A DNA stretch of 10,017 bases from Chloroflexota bacterium (GCA_005881085.1 VBGU01000061.1:1-10017); one strand, 5' to 3'. Positions 1 through 6,781 are shown, counted from the stretch's first letter. A program made the numbers and translations. The notes: a model not told the origin generated them from the letters alone.

Positions 1-56
1 TCGAGTGAGCGTGCGAACCCGTCCGGGCCTTCGATGGGGAAGGGACGTAAGGGGCC

Positions 57-61
57 GGAGG
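57..61 (+). promoter_or_regulatory. Shine-Dalgarno site of the peroxidase gene
   Basis: A GGAGG sits six bases upstream of the ATG at 68. This decides the start at 68 over the in-frame start at position 5, because the protein from 68 begins directly with a short basic stretch and a hydrophobic export signal. Confidence 0.75.
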
Positions 62-67
62 TTCCGC

Positions 68-1928
68 ATGCGCGATCCGGCACGGTTCGGCGTACTTGCA
101 CTCATTGTCACGATCATCGCCCTCGCGGTCAGCACCACACCGGGCGACGCAACCACGTTCGCGGCAAGAACACTCGACGGCAGGAACAACAATCTGGCCC
201 ATCCCGCTTGGGGCCGGGCGGGAACTCTCTACCTTCGCGTCGCGCCGACCAACTACGCCGACGGTATCTCGAGCATGGCGACCGGTCCGTCGATGCGATA
301 TGTGAGCAACCGCGTCTTCAACGATGCGGGTCAGAACATCTTCTCGAAAGACGGCATCACCCAGTGGGGCTGGGTCTGGGGACAGTTCCTCGATCACGAT
401 TTCGGTCTTCGCGACGAACGACCGGCTGAGAACGCTCCGATCGGCTTTCGCGCGCACGCCTGCCGCTCCCGGAACGGGCGTCAACACACCCCGGCAGCAG
501 GTCAACACCCTGAGCAGCTTCATCGATGCGTCGAACGTTTACGGCGTCGACCCCCAACGTCTCGAGTGGCTTCGCGTCGGACCGGTCGACGGCGATATGT
601 CGAACAACGGCGCGCGCCTCATGCTGACGGCCGACGACTTTCTCCCCAGCGTGGATGCCCGCGGCGATCCCTCGACCGCGCCGGCGATGGACCTGATGGG
701 CCCGCTCGTCGGAACACCGAACCGTGCCGTGGTCGCGGGAGACGTTCGCGCGAACGAGAACATCGCCCTCACAGCGCTGCACACGCTTTTCGCGCGCGAG
801 CACAACCGTATCGTCGCGTCCCTGCCCTCATCTCTATCCGCCGAGGAGCGTTTCCAGATCGCGCGCCGTGTGGTCGGCGCGGAGATCCAATACATCACCT
901 ACACGCAGTTCCTGCCCGCGCTCGGGGTCCGGCTCGACCCCTATCACGGGTACGACTCCGCAGTGAATCCCGGACTCTCGAACGAGTTCGCGGTCGTGGG
1001 CTATCGGGCGCACAGCATGATCCACGGCGAGTTCGACACGACCGTTCCCGCCGGCACCTACAGCGACGCGCAGCTCGCCGCCTTTGCGGCACAGCAGGTC
1101 GTTGTGGAGCCCGACGGCGACCAGGTCAGGCTCGAGATCCCCCTCGCTGCCGCCTTCGGCACGCCTGATCTCCTCAAGGATCTCGGCCTTGGGCCGGTCT
1201 TCCAAAGCCTTTCCCAGCGGCAGTACGAGAACGACGAGCAGATCGACAACGCGCTTCGCAGCGTGCTCTTCCAGATCCCCAAGCCGGGTATCGCCGATCC
1301 AACGGTCTGCGGCGTGCCCGCCGTCAACCCCGACTGTTTCAGCGGCGTGAGCGACCTCGGCGCAATCGACATCGCCCGTGGCCGCGATCACGGTATGCCG
1401 ACGTACAACGATCTGCGGCGGGCCTATGGCCTTGCGCCAAAAACGTCCTTCGTCGATGTCACCGGAGAGGCCACGCAGCGCTTCCCCGTCGATCCGCTGA
1501 TCAACCCACGCGACCCGATCAACGATCCGAACATCCTCGACTTCGTCGAGCTACGAGACGCGGACGGGAACCTTGTCGCTCCAGGCAGCGATGCAGCTGA
1601 GGAGGAAGTGGTCCTCGGGGTACGGCGCACCACGGTCGCTGCGCGCCTCAAGGCGGTCTACGGGACCGTCGATCGGCTCGACGCATTTGTTGGAATGGTG
1701 TCCGAGCGGCACGTGAAACACACCGAGTTCGGAGAGCTTCAACTCGCGATCTGGGCAAAGCAATTCAGCGCCCTGCGCGACGGCGACCGCTTCTTCTACC
1801 GGAACGACCCAGTTCTTCGTTTCATCGATCATGAGTTCGGCATCGACTACCGGCTCACTCTCGCGGAGATCGTGAAACTCAACACCGGCGTCACGCTTCA
1901 GCGCGACGTCTTCAAGTTCGCGGGCTAG
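68..1928 (+). pseudogene. Secreted animal-type heme peroxidase, frameshifted
   Basis: This encodes a heme peroxidase of the animal (myeloperoxidase/peroxidasin-like) superfamily, which oxidises small substrates with H2O2. The first 28 residues form an export signal (basic start, hydrophobic core at about 8-21), so the enzyme should act outside the membrane. Visible motifs: WGQFLDHDF with the distal His at 395-397; the FAREHNR motif with distal Arg at 795-797 and Glu at 798-800; GYRAHSMIHGEF with the probable proximal heme-ligand His at 1011-1013; ARGRDHGMPTYNDLRRAYGL; and a C-terminal RDGDRFFY motif. The reading frame changes between about 446 and 450: frame 2 carries the signal peptide and distal His, frame 3 everything from FARTPAAPGTG onward. 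Joined, it would be about 619 residues. Family members usually have a longer linker here, so a deletion of about 15-20 residues is likely, though a base-calling error is possible. As read, neither half has the full active site. It converges on the gene ending at 1973. Family identity is firm; its functional state is not. Confidence 0.88.
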
Positions 1929-1941
1929 ACGAAGATCGCTC

Positions 1942-1971
1942 GGGAGGGGGCGAGTCGCTTCGCCCCCTCCC
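1942..1971. terminator. Hairpin between convergent genes, probable bidirectional terminator
   Basis: Arms 1942-1953 and 1960-1971 are perfectly complementary over 12 bp, with a 6-base loop (GTCGCT). The hairpin lies 13 bp after the peroxidase stop and directly next to the stop of the convergent gene at 1973. No T-run follows on either strand, so intrinsic termination is inferred from position and stem strength. Confidence 0.65.
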
Positions 1972-1972
1972 C

Positions 1973-3196
1973 TTACTCCAGACGTATCCGCGTCGTGGGC
2001 ACGTCCAGGATCACAAGCTGCGTTCCGGTGATGGATGGATTGACCTCGAAGATGAGCGCGACGACGACGGATCGACCGACCGGGAAATCGTTCGGCCACA
2101 TGTACGAGGAGTCCGGATTCACCGCGCTTGAGTAGACGCCGCTCGTCGTGGGCTGTGCGGCGTACTGCTCACCGCTCGCCGCGGTGAGTGTGAAGTTGCT
2201 CGGCGAAAGCTGCGCTCCCGCGCGGCCGCGGTTTGTCGCGGCGATCTGCACGACCATGTAGGTCCCGCGTGCCTGGGAGGCGCCGATCCGCGCCAGGCGA
2301 CGCACGCTGCCGACGTTGTACGTCCACTCGGGCGACGAGACCGCGGTACCAACCGCCACCGTGTCCGCCGTCGGACCGCCCCCGTTCAAGATCGAGCGGA
2401 TCGACGGAACGCTGAACACGACGATGAGAACGACGAGCGCGCCGATGATGAAGTAGCGCAGTCGCCATGCCGCACCGCCCCATTCGCGCTGCTCAGACTC
2501 CGCGACCATGTAGCCGGATCTCGTTGTCGACGGTTCGGTTCCGATGCGGTCGCGAAGCGTGAGCCCGGGATCCTCGGGTGGCCGCGGCGGTGGCGGCGGC
2601 TCGACGACGCGCGTCGCGACCGGCGCTGCCGCTGGACGGCTGGGCGCGGCCGCAGGACGGCTCGGTTGGGGCGTGGCTCCTCTGCGAAATGGCGTGATCT
2701 CGGGGTGGTACGTGGTCGATCGGGTCCGGAACGCAATGTCCGGCCGGATCAGGCCGACGAATGCGCTTCCGCCAACTCCGGTGAGCTCCCAGAGGTTTTG
2801 ATCGGTCCCCGTTCGAGTCGCGAGCGGATCGCCATCGGCTTCGACGCCGCGCCGGCCGACGACGACGACGGCGTACGGACCGAGCTCGGGAATGGGGTCG
2901 TGCTCATCGGCTTCTCCGAAGGAAACAAAGCGGAGGTACACGCCCTCTGGTGCAGCGATGCGAAGATCGGGACGCTTCACCCCGCCAGGGTCTTGGCCGG
3001 TCGCGCGTCGAAGTTCCTGCTCGGCCTCGATCCAGCGCAGGCCACCGCCGAAGTGGTCGGCATCCTGACCATCCTTGCGATCGGCCATGAGCGATCGATC
3101 TCGGATCACGACATGCTCGAGCGGCCCCACCGGCGGAAGCTCTCCGTCCATTGGCTCGCCCTCGGTGAAGAACGTCACATAGAGACCGGGTTCCAC
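1973..3196 (-). CDS. Single-pass membrane protein with duplicated N-terminal motif and C-terminal DUF4352-like domain
   Basis: The protein is 407 residues. Residues 1-165 look cytoplasmic and contain two related segments (about 3-40 and 85-122), each reading G-[LV]-Y-x-x-F-x-x-x-G-E, then a GP turn, a VV-rich strand and an AD end. Residues 171-212 are a Pro/Ala-rich linker with the heptad PSRPAAA twice and a run of five prolines. One TM helix lies at about 248-266. The outer part, about 288-407, resembles the DUF4352/telokin-like immunoglobulin fold (WTYNVGSVRRL; GTYMVVQIAATNRG; FTLTAASGEQY). The start is GTG; an in-frame stop lies just upstream (3227-3229, the ridA stop) with no earlier start between. 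The first repeat begins at once after this GTG, which supports it over the ATG at residue 16. No strong Shine-Dalgarno is seen. It lies 30 bp downstream of the RidA-family gene, so co-transcription is likely. Function unknown; an envelope sensor or scaffold is a guess from topology. Confidence 0.78.
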   Translation of the reverse strand: MEPGLYVTFFTEGEPMDGELPPVGPLEHVVIRDRSLMADRKDGQDADHFGGGLRWIEAEQELRRATGQDPGGVKRPDLRIAAPEGVYLRFVSFGEADEHDPIPELGPYAVVVVGRRGVEADGDPLATRTGTDQNLWELTGVGGSAFVGLIRPDIAFRTRSTTYHPEITPFRRGATPQPSRPAAAPSRPAAAPVATRVVEPPPPPRPPEDPGLTLRDRIGTEPSTTRSGYMVAESEQREWGGAAWRLRYFIIGALVVLIVVFSVPSIRSILNGGGPTADTVAVGTAVSSPEWTYNVGSVRRLARIGASQARGTYMVVQIAATNRGRAGAQLSPSNFTLTAASGEQYAAQPTTSGVYSSAVNPDSSYMWPNDFPVGRSVVVALIFEVNPSITGTQLVILDVPTTRIRLE

Positions 3197-3226
3197 GCCG
3201 AGAAAGCCTAGGGCGACTCCGAGTAT

Positions 3227-3616
3227 CTAGTCCATGACCGCGTCGGCTTCGATCTCAACCTTCCACCGGGGATCGAGCATTCCGACGATCACCACCATCG
3301 TGGAGGCCGGTCGGATCTCGCCGAACACGGCGCCGTGCGCGCGGCTGACCGCATCCGCGTAGCCGGCATCGGTCAGGAACATCCTCGTGCGGACCACCTG
3401 TTTGGGTGATGCGCCCGCTTCCGCGAGGGCTTCGAGGATGATCTCGAGGCAGCGACGGGCCTGGATCTCAGGGTCGGGGTCGCACGAGCCGTCGGGCCAG
3501 ATCGGCGCAGTTCCGGAAACGTAGACGTTGCGGCCAACGCGAAGCGCCCGACTGAAGCCGATCGACGGCTCGTATTTGGACCCGGACGAGATCCGCTGGC
3601 GATCGGTCACCGGCAT
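3227..3616 (-). CDS. RidA/YjgF/UK114-family protein
   Basis: This 129-residue protein has the normal length for the Rid family, trimeric cytosolic proteins whose archetype hydrolyses reactive enamines/imines released by PLP enzymes. Family features seen: the N-terminal strand with GRNVYVSGTAPIWPDG, the helix EIQARRCLEIILEALAEAG, KQVVRTRMFLTDAGYADAV, and the C-terminal RPASTMVVIVGMLDPRWKVEIEADAV. Arg102 in RPAST corresponds to the Arg that binds the substrate carboxylate in RidA (E. coli Arg105), so imine-deaminase chemistry is possible; other Rid subgroups have different or unknown substrates, so I do not assign the symbol. Start ATG; no clear Shine-Dalgarno. It is the first gene of a probable two-gene minus-strand operon and is divergent, by 20 bp, from the diiron-oxidase gene at 3637. 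Confidence 0.9.
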   Translation of the reverse strand: MPVTDRQRISSGSKYEPSIGFSRALRVGRNVYVSGTAPIWPDGSCDPDPEIQARRCLEIILEALAEAGASPKQVVRTRMFLTDAGYADAVSRAHGAVFGEIRPASTMVVIVGMLDPRWKVEIEADAVMD

Positions 3617-3621
3617 GAGAA

Positions 3622-3627
3622 TAGAGT
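3622..3627 (+). promoter_or_regulatory. Possible -10 element (TAGAGT) for the diiron-oxidase gene
   Basis: TAGAGT fits the TANNNT -10 pattern of high-GC bacteria and lies 9 bases before the GTG start at 3637. That distance would give a leaderless or near-leaderless transcript. A GGGGGA at 3628-3633 could instead act as a very close Shine-Dalgarno. No -35 box is evident. The divergent gap is only 20 bp, so promoters for the two genes must overlap the coding regions. Confidence 0.3.
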
Positions 3628-3636
3628 GGGGGAAGA

Positions 3637-4404
3637 GTGCCGAACGACGCTTTTATCGATGAGCTCTGGCGCACCGCGCGCGAGCTATTCATGCCGGATC
3701 ACCCCTGGTTCAAGGGAATCGTCGAGCATCGTTGGACGCGCGAGCAGATCGTCGTTGGTGAGATCCAGCACTACCTTCGTGTCCGCACGAATCCGATCTT
3801 CTTCGGCTACATCGTCACGAACGTCGCGAGCGAGCGGAACTACGCGCTCATGGACATCGTGATGGAGAACTTCATGGAGGAGCTCGGCGGAGAGAAGACG
3901 CACGTCGACATCATGTTGCAGATGCTCGACGAGGCGGGTATTTCGCGCGAGGAGGCCGACAGAGCCGATCCCGCGCCGGGCACGCTCGCCGCGATCGAGA
4001 TGATCCGGTCGGGCTGCCAGAACCGCTCCGCGCTCGAGGGCATCTCGCTCCTTTCGTTCGTCGAGGCGATGCACGGCGGCCCCGACGGTGCCGCCGCGCG
4101 TGTGTTCAAGGAGCTCACCGGACACTACGGTTTCTCCCGCCGTGCGGCGGCGACCTACGAGCTCCACGCGGAGCAGGACACCGGACACGGCGATCGGCAG
4201 ATCGAGGCGATCCGCCGCTACGCGACCGATGACGAGACACGCGAGAAGTGCCGCCGGGCGGTGCGCCTCGGCCTCGAGGCGTTCAACTTCGAGTGGGACG
4301 GGCACGTGCAGGCGATGACCGGGGAGCGCAACTCGTATTGGAACGGTAAGACCGGCAAGCTCGAGCTACGCCATCCAGAGGTGCGCTTACCCGCGAAGGT
4401 CTAG
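3637..4404 (+). CDS. Heme-oxygenase-like diiron oxidase (TenA/PqqC/CADD superfamily)
   Basis: The 255-residue all-helical protein matches the TENA/THI-4/PqqC fold and, within it, the heme-oxygenase-like diiron oxidases. The six-ligand set known from Chlamydia CADD (Glu81, His88, Glu142, His174, Asp178, His181) has counterparts with the same or nearly the same spacing: Glu82 and His89 (EELGGEKTH), Glu143 (FVEAMHGG), and His177, Asp181, His184 (ELHAEQDTGH). This argues for a metal-dependent oxygenase or oxidase rather than a TenA thiaminase. Members of this superfamily fragment, hydroxylate or N-oxygenate small molecules or amino acids; the substrate here cannot be read from sequence. It starts with GTG directly after TAGAGTGGGGGAAGA. 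It is divergent from a RidA-family gene and followed, after 38 bp, by an unknown exported protein. Genome annotation would likely call it an iron-containing redox enzyme family protein. Confidence 0.82.
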   Translation: MPNDAFIDELWRTARELFMPDHPWFKGIVEHRWTREQIVVGEIQHYLRVRTNPIFFGYIVTNVASERNYALMDIVMENFMEELGGEKTHVDIMLQMLDEAGISREEADRADPAPGTLAAIEMIRSGCQNRSALEGISLLSFVEAMHGGPDGAAARVFKELTGHYGFSRRAAATYELHAEQDTGHGDRQIEAIRRYATDDETREKCRRAVRLGLEAFNFEWDGHVQAMTGERNSYWNGKTGKLELRHPEVRLPAKV

Positions 4405-4442
4405 CCGGAACTTCGCGTGGCCGCTTGTTGTAGTGGGTAAGC

Positions 4443-4991
4443 ATGACCAAGCGACTCGTAGTCGTTCTGTCCCTGGTCTTGGTGGGCGCTTCCTGCGTTC
4501 CGGCCGAGACGTCTGCCTACCGGCGCACGCCTGGACCGACGAGCGGCGCCGCAGCCGGATCCGTCGCGCCCGGCGGCATCCAGAGGGAGCCCACCGACCT
4601 CCCAATTCTTCCCGGCGAGGACGCGGTCGTATCGGCGTTCGCGCGCGCCGGTATGCCGGTGCGAATGATCGGCGCTTCAAAGTTCGAGGGCACGCTGGGC
4701 TCGGTGCGACCGGCGCGCGTCTTCACCGCCGCGACGACCTGGGGAGCAGGAGGCGCCGACGTTTTGTTCCTCGATGAGCCGATCGGCGATGTCCGCGTGT
4801 GCACCACGCCGAGCACGATCCCGCGGTGGACGATCAACACGATCTTCGTCAGCGGCCGGCAGGTCGACCGATCCGAAGGTGGCCAACTCGTGTTTTTCTC
4901 GGTCGGACAGGGCTATTTCGTGCAAGCCTGGGACGAGAAGACGAGCGACGCGCTCCGACAGGGTCTCGGACTGGACGCGCCGCCCTGCTGA
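4443..4991 (+). CDS. Hypothetical exported protein, probable lipoprotein
   Basis: The 182-residue protein starts MTKR followed by a hydrophobic stretch (5-14) and Cys18 in LVGASC. The position just before Cys fits a lipobox (A-S-C), but Gly at -3 is atypical, so lipidation is likely rather than certain. Residues 20-55 are Pro/Gly/Ala-rich, as in tethers of lipoproteins. The folded part (about 56-180) has alternating strands and includes VCTTP (Cys120) and a C-terminal Cys182, which could form a disulfide. I do not recognise the domain. The region upstream lacks a Shine-Dalgarno; TGTAGT at 4429-4434 could be a -10 for a leaderless transcript. It ends at 4991 and abuts, with no gap, the stop of a small minus-strand ORF. 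Confidence 0.72.
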   Translation: MTKRLVVVLSLVLVGASCVPAETSAYRRTPGPTSGAAAGSVAPGGIQREPTDLPILPGEDAVVSAFARAGMPVRMIGASKFEGTLGSVRPARVFTAATTWGAGGADVLFLDEPIGDVRVCTTPSTIPRWTINTIFVSGRQVDRSEGGQLVFFSVGQGYFVQAWDEKTSDALRQGLGLDAPPC

Positions 4992-5123
4992 CTACAGCGG
5001 CCAGTCTCTCGGGAGCGCGGCGCGCAACTTCTTGTACTCGGGATCGTCCGCATACTTTTTCTTGAAGGTCTTCACTCGTTTGAGAAGATCATCTTCATCC
5101 ACTTCGAGCACGTTGGAGACCAT
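4992..5123 (-). CDS. Small charged ORF (43 aa), possibly the 3' end of a broken gene
   Basis: From ATG at 5123 the frame gives a 43-residue protein containing VDEDDLLKRVKTFKKKYADD and ending RAALPRDWPL. Its acidic-then-basic amphipathic pattern and low-noise composition look like real coding sequence. The same frame stays protein-like further upstream (FEETTG just before the ATG), but is cut by TGA at 5151-5153 and again at 5163-5165; before those stops it reads from GTG 5207 as DKEERTIMERM. Between the stops another frame reads EADAATEA. The simplest reading is a roughly 70-residue gene (5207 to 4992) with two compensating indels. No strong Shine-Dalgarno precedes 5123. It lies after the beta-sandwich gene on the same strand. 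Function unknown. Confidence 0.45.
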   Translation of the reverse strand: MVSNVLEVDEDDLLKRVKTFKKKYADDPEYKKLRAALPRDWPL

Positions 5124-5217
5124 ACCCGTGGTCTCTTCGAAGCCGAGGCTTCAGTTGCCGCGTCAGCCTCGCATGCGCTCCATGATCGTGCGCTCTTCCT
5201 TGTCCACAGCGAAAAGC

Positions 5218-5747
5218 CTAGACCCGAGAATCCGCGACCTTCTGGATTGTGACGACGACCGACTGACCGGCGAGCGGCTCGCCTTTCGGACCAGCGGTGA
5301 CGCGCACGCGCGCGAGCAGTCGCCACGTCTGGCCCTCGCGAAACAGCAAGATCAGGAACGGGTTCTCGACGATGGTCCCAGGCGATTCGCTGAAGCGCAC
5401 CGGCAGGTCAACAAGAGTCGCAGCGCCCGGAGCGAGATCCCGGTCGACCGGCGTATCAGGAACGGGTTCTCGACGATGGTCCCAGGCGATTCGCTGAAGC
5501 GCACCGGCAGGTCAACAAGAGTCGCAGCGCCCGGAGCGAGATCTCGGTCGACCGGCGTTCGGGGTGTTCGAAACTGCGAATGAGGGTGGTGGGCGCTCAA
5601 TAGGCGGATCGGTCGATCGCCGTCATTCGCGAGCCGCCACCGCACGATCCAGCTCCCGGGCGTTCCTTCAGTCGTGAACGGCTCGACGAGGACGCGGCGG
5701 CTGCCGCTAATAGCCGACAGAAGGGGCGGGCGAGCCCTGGCCGCCAC
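5218..5747 (-). pseudogene. Hypothetical beta-sandwich protein, reading frame broken by a 104-bp tandem duplication
   Basis: The N-terminal part (from GTG 5747) reads as a beta-rich domain: WIVRWRLANDGDRPIRLLSA, then LAPGAATLVDLPVRF, then ESPGTIVENPFLI. After this the frame is scrambled for 33 residues and stops at 5352. The real C-terminus is in another frame: ENPFLILLFREGQTWRLLAR to QKVADSRV, ending at 5218. The cause is a 104-bp direct tandem repeat (5351-5454 and 5455-5558); 104 is not a multiple of three. Removing one copy leaves 426 bp, exactly 142 codons, giving an uninterrupted 141-residue protein. The start is uncertain: GTG 5747 overlaps the end of the upstream 38-aa lipoprotein by 41 bp and has no good ribosome site. 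It is also possible that the lipoprotein signal and this domain were once one exported protein. I do not know the function; the N-D-G-[DE]-x-P-[IL] pattern resembles CARDB- or Ig-like accessory domains. Confidence 0.7.
5351..5558. repeat. 104-bp tandem direct repeat, two copies
   Basis: Copy one spans 5351-5454 and copy two 5455-5558, with no spacer. By eye they are identical except for C at 5440 versus T at 5544 (103 of 104). The flanking bases differ immediately at both ends, so the unit length is well defined. The single difference suggests two real copies that have begun to diverge, or one copy plus an error. It lies wholly inside the beta-sandwich gene and breaks its frame. Confidence 0.95.
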
Positions 5748-5823
5748 CGCCGTTACCGCAGGCGGCTCCGCCGACGGCGGCGACGATCACGATGACCAGA
5801 AATGCGACGACCATCTTTCGCAT
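5707..5823 (-). CDS. Mini-lipoprotein (38 aa)
   Basis: The 38-residue product is too short for usual gene-calling thresholds but well supported: ATG at 5823 is preceded at 7 bases by AAGGAGG, the best ribosome site in the window. It has a basic start (MRKM), a hydrophobic core (5-17), Cys22 in GGAAC, then CGNGGGGQGS and a PAPSVGY end. If Cys22 is lipidated the mature part is only 17 residues, a Gly-rich tail ending Gly-Tyr. Its layout matches the lipoprotein at 6944-6768: Cys, Gly-rich segment, Pro segment, terminal Gly-Tyr. It lies 19 bp after the LLM oxidoreductase stop. Alternatively it is the secretion signal of the downstream beta-sandwich protein, separated by a frameshift. Confidence 0.72.
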   Translation of the reverse strand: MRKMVVAFLVIVIVAAVGGAACGNGGGGQGSPAPSVGY

Positions 5824-5829
5824 CAGACG

Positions 5830-5837
5830 ACCTCCTT
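5830..5837 (-). promoter_or_regulatory. Strong Shine-Dalgarno site of the 38-aa lipoprotein
   Basis: On the minus strand AAGGAGGT lies 6-7 bases before the ATG at 5823. It lies between the LLM stop and the lipoprotein start, within a 7-codon ORF that links the two. Confidence 0.8.
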
Positions 5838-5842
5838 GATCT

Positions 5843-6781
5843 TCATACGAACTGCGGCATCACGTCCAAGGCGAACGCCTCGAGGGCATCCCAGTCGTAC
5901 GGCCCCTCGCGAAGCGCGATGTTCACGCGATACGCGCCCGCGCTCGCGTAGGACGCCACCACGTCCGTCGCCTCGCGCGATGTGCCGCGCAGGAATCCGG
6001 TCATCCCGCGTGGGTCTTTCGACCAGTGCCTCTGATAGAGCTCCTCGTGGCGCTTCGCCCCAGCTTCGTCGGCGCCCATGTAGAAACCGACGTTGATCGT
6101 GCGCGCGATCGATTTGGGATCGCGGCCGACTTTTGTGCACCACGCGTCGAGCACCTCGCTCTTGCGCTTCCATTCGGCCGGCGGCAGATACGGCGCGTTC
6201 CAGCCGTCGGCGAATCGCGCCGCCGTTCGGAGAGTCCGCTTTTCTCCAGCGCCTCCGATCCAGACCGGCAAACGTTTCTGGAGCGGCTTCGGATTGTTGG
6301 GGGCGTCCACGAACCTGTAGTGCGCGCCGCTGAAATCGGCGCGGCGCCGATCGAACAGGAGACGCAGAGCCTCGGCGTACTCCTCGAGCTGGTCCTCGCG
6401 CTCGGCGATGGATGGGAAAGGTATCCCGTACGACGCGAACTCGACCTCATCCCATCCCGCCCCGAGACCGCAGTCGGCGCGGCCGCCGGAGAGGTGATCG
6501 ATGGTGCTGAGCGCCTTCGCGAGCACGCCCGGGTGCCGGTAGCCGACGCAGAAGACGAGGCATCCAACGCGGACCTTCGTCGTCTCCACCGCCGCGGCGG
6601 ATAGCGTGGCGATCGATTCGAAGCAGTCGACGTCGCCACCCTGCGGCGGCGTCTCCTGGAAGTGATCCGAGACCGAGAACCAGTCGAACCCGCGCTCGTC
6701 GGCGAAACGCCAGAGCCGTCGCATCTGAGCGAGCGGACCGCCGAGGTGACCGATGTGTATCCCGAACCTAGTACCCGTAAT
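5843..6781 (-). CDS. LLM-class (F420-dependent-type) flavin oxidoreductase; start codon unclear
   Basis: The protein is a luciferase-like monooxygenase-fold (TIM barrel) enzyme of the class that often uses coenzyme F420, similar in outline to Rv1855c-type proteins. Seen: the first strand FGIHIGHLGG, the segment GFDWFSVSDHFQ, VRVGCLVFCVGYRHPGVLAK, STIDHLSGGRADCGLGAGW, the central KRLPVWIGGAGEKRTLRTAA with RFADGWN, and the C-terminal DWDALEAFALDVMPQF. Length from the conserved first strand is about 308-312 residues, typical. No ATG, GTG or TTG exists in frame near that strand: the first in-frame ATG (6724) would delete strand one, and the TTG at 6892 would add a basic, Arg/Pro-rich tail that is only the shadow of the lipoprotein gene. 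I place the start provisionally at ATT 6781, overlapping the upstream lipoprotein stop by 14 bp. It lies between two mini-lipoprotein genes on the same strand, probably in one operon. Substrate unknown; F420 use is inferred from family. Confidence 0.85.
   Translation of the reverse strand: MTGTRFGIHIGHLGGPLAQMRRLWRFADERGFDWFSVSDHFQETPPQGGDVDCFESIATLSAAAVETTKVRVGCLVFCVGYRHPGVLAKALSTIDHLSGGRADCGLGAGWDEVEFASYGIPFPSIAEREDQLEEYAEALRLLFDRRRADFSGAHYRFVDAPNNPKPLQKRLPVWIGGAGEKRTLRTAARFADGWNAPYLPPAEWKRKSEVLDAWCTKVGRDPKSIARTINVGFYMGADEAGAKRHEELYQRHWSKDPRGMTGFLRGTSREATDVVASYASAGAYRVNIALREGPYDWDALEAFALDVMPQFV

Noticed and set aside
834..1391. 185-codon minus-strand open frame inside the peroxidase gene
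   Set aside because: The plus strand encodes conserved heme-binding motifs over the same bases.
2666..3211. 181-codon plus-strand open frame opposite the DUF4352-type gene
   Set aside because: No recognisable domain, and the minus strand shows a TM helix, linker and repeat structure consistent with a real protein.
5151..5165. Recoding of TGA (selenocysteine or alternative code) in the small ORF
   Set aside because: Other genes here end at TGA normally (four-cysteine gene, LLM gene), no SECIS-like hairpin was seen, and another frame reads sensibly between the two TGA codons, so indels explain it better.
5351..5558. CRISPR array or mobile-element end
   Set aside because: Only two abutting 104-bp copies, no spacers, no inverted termini and no transposase; it is a simple tandem duplication in a coding region.
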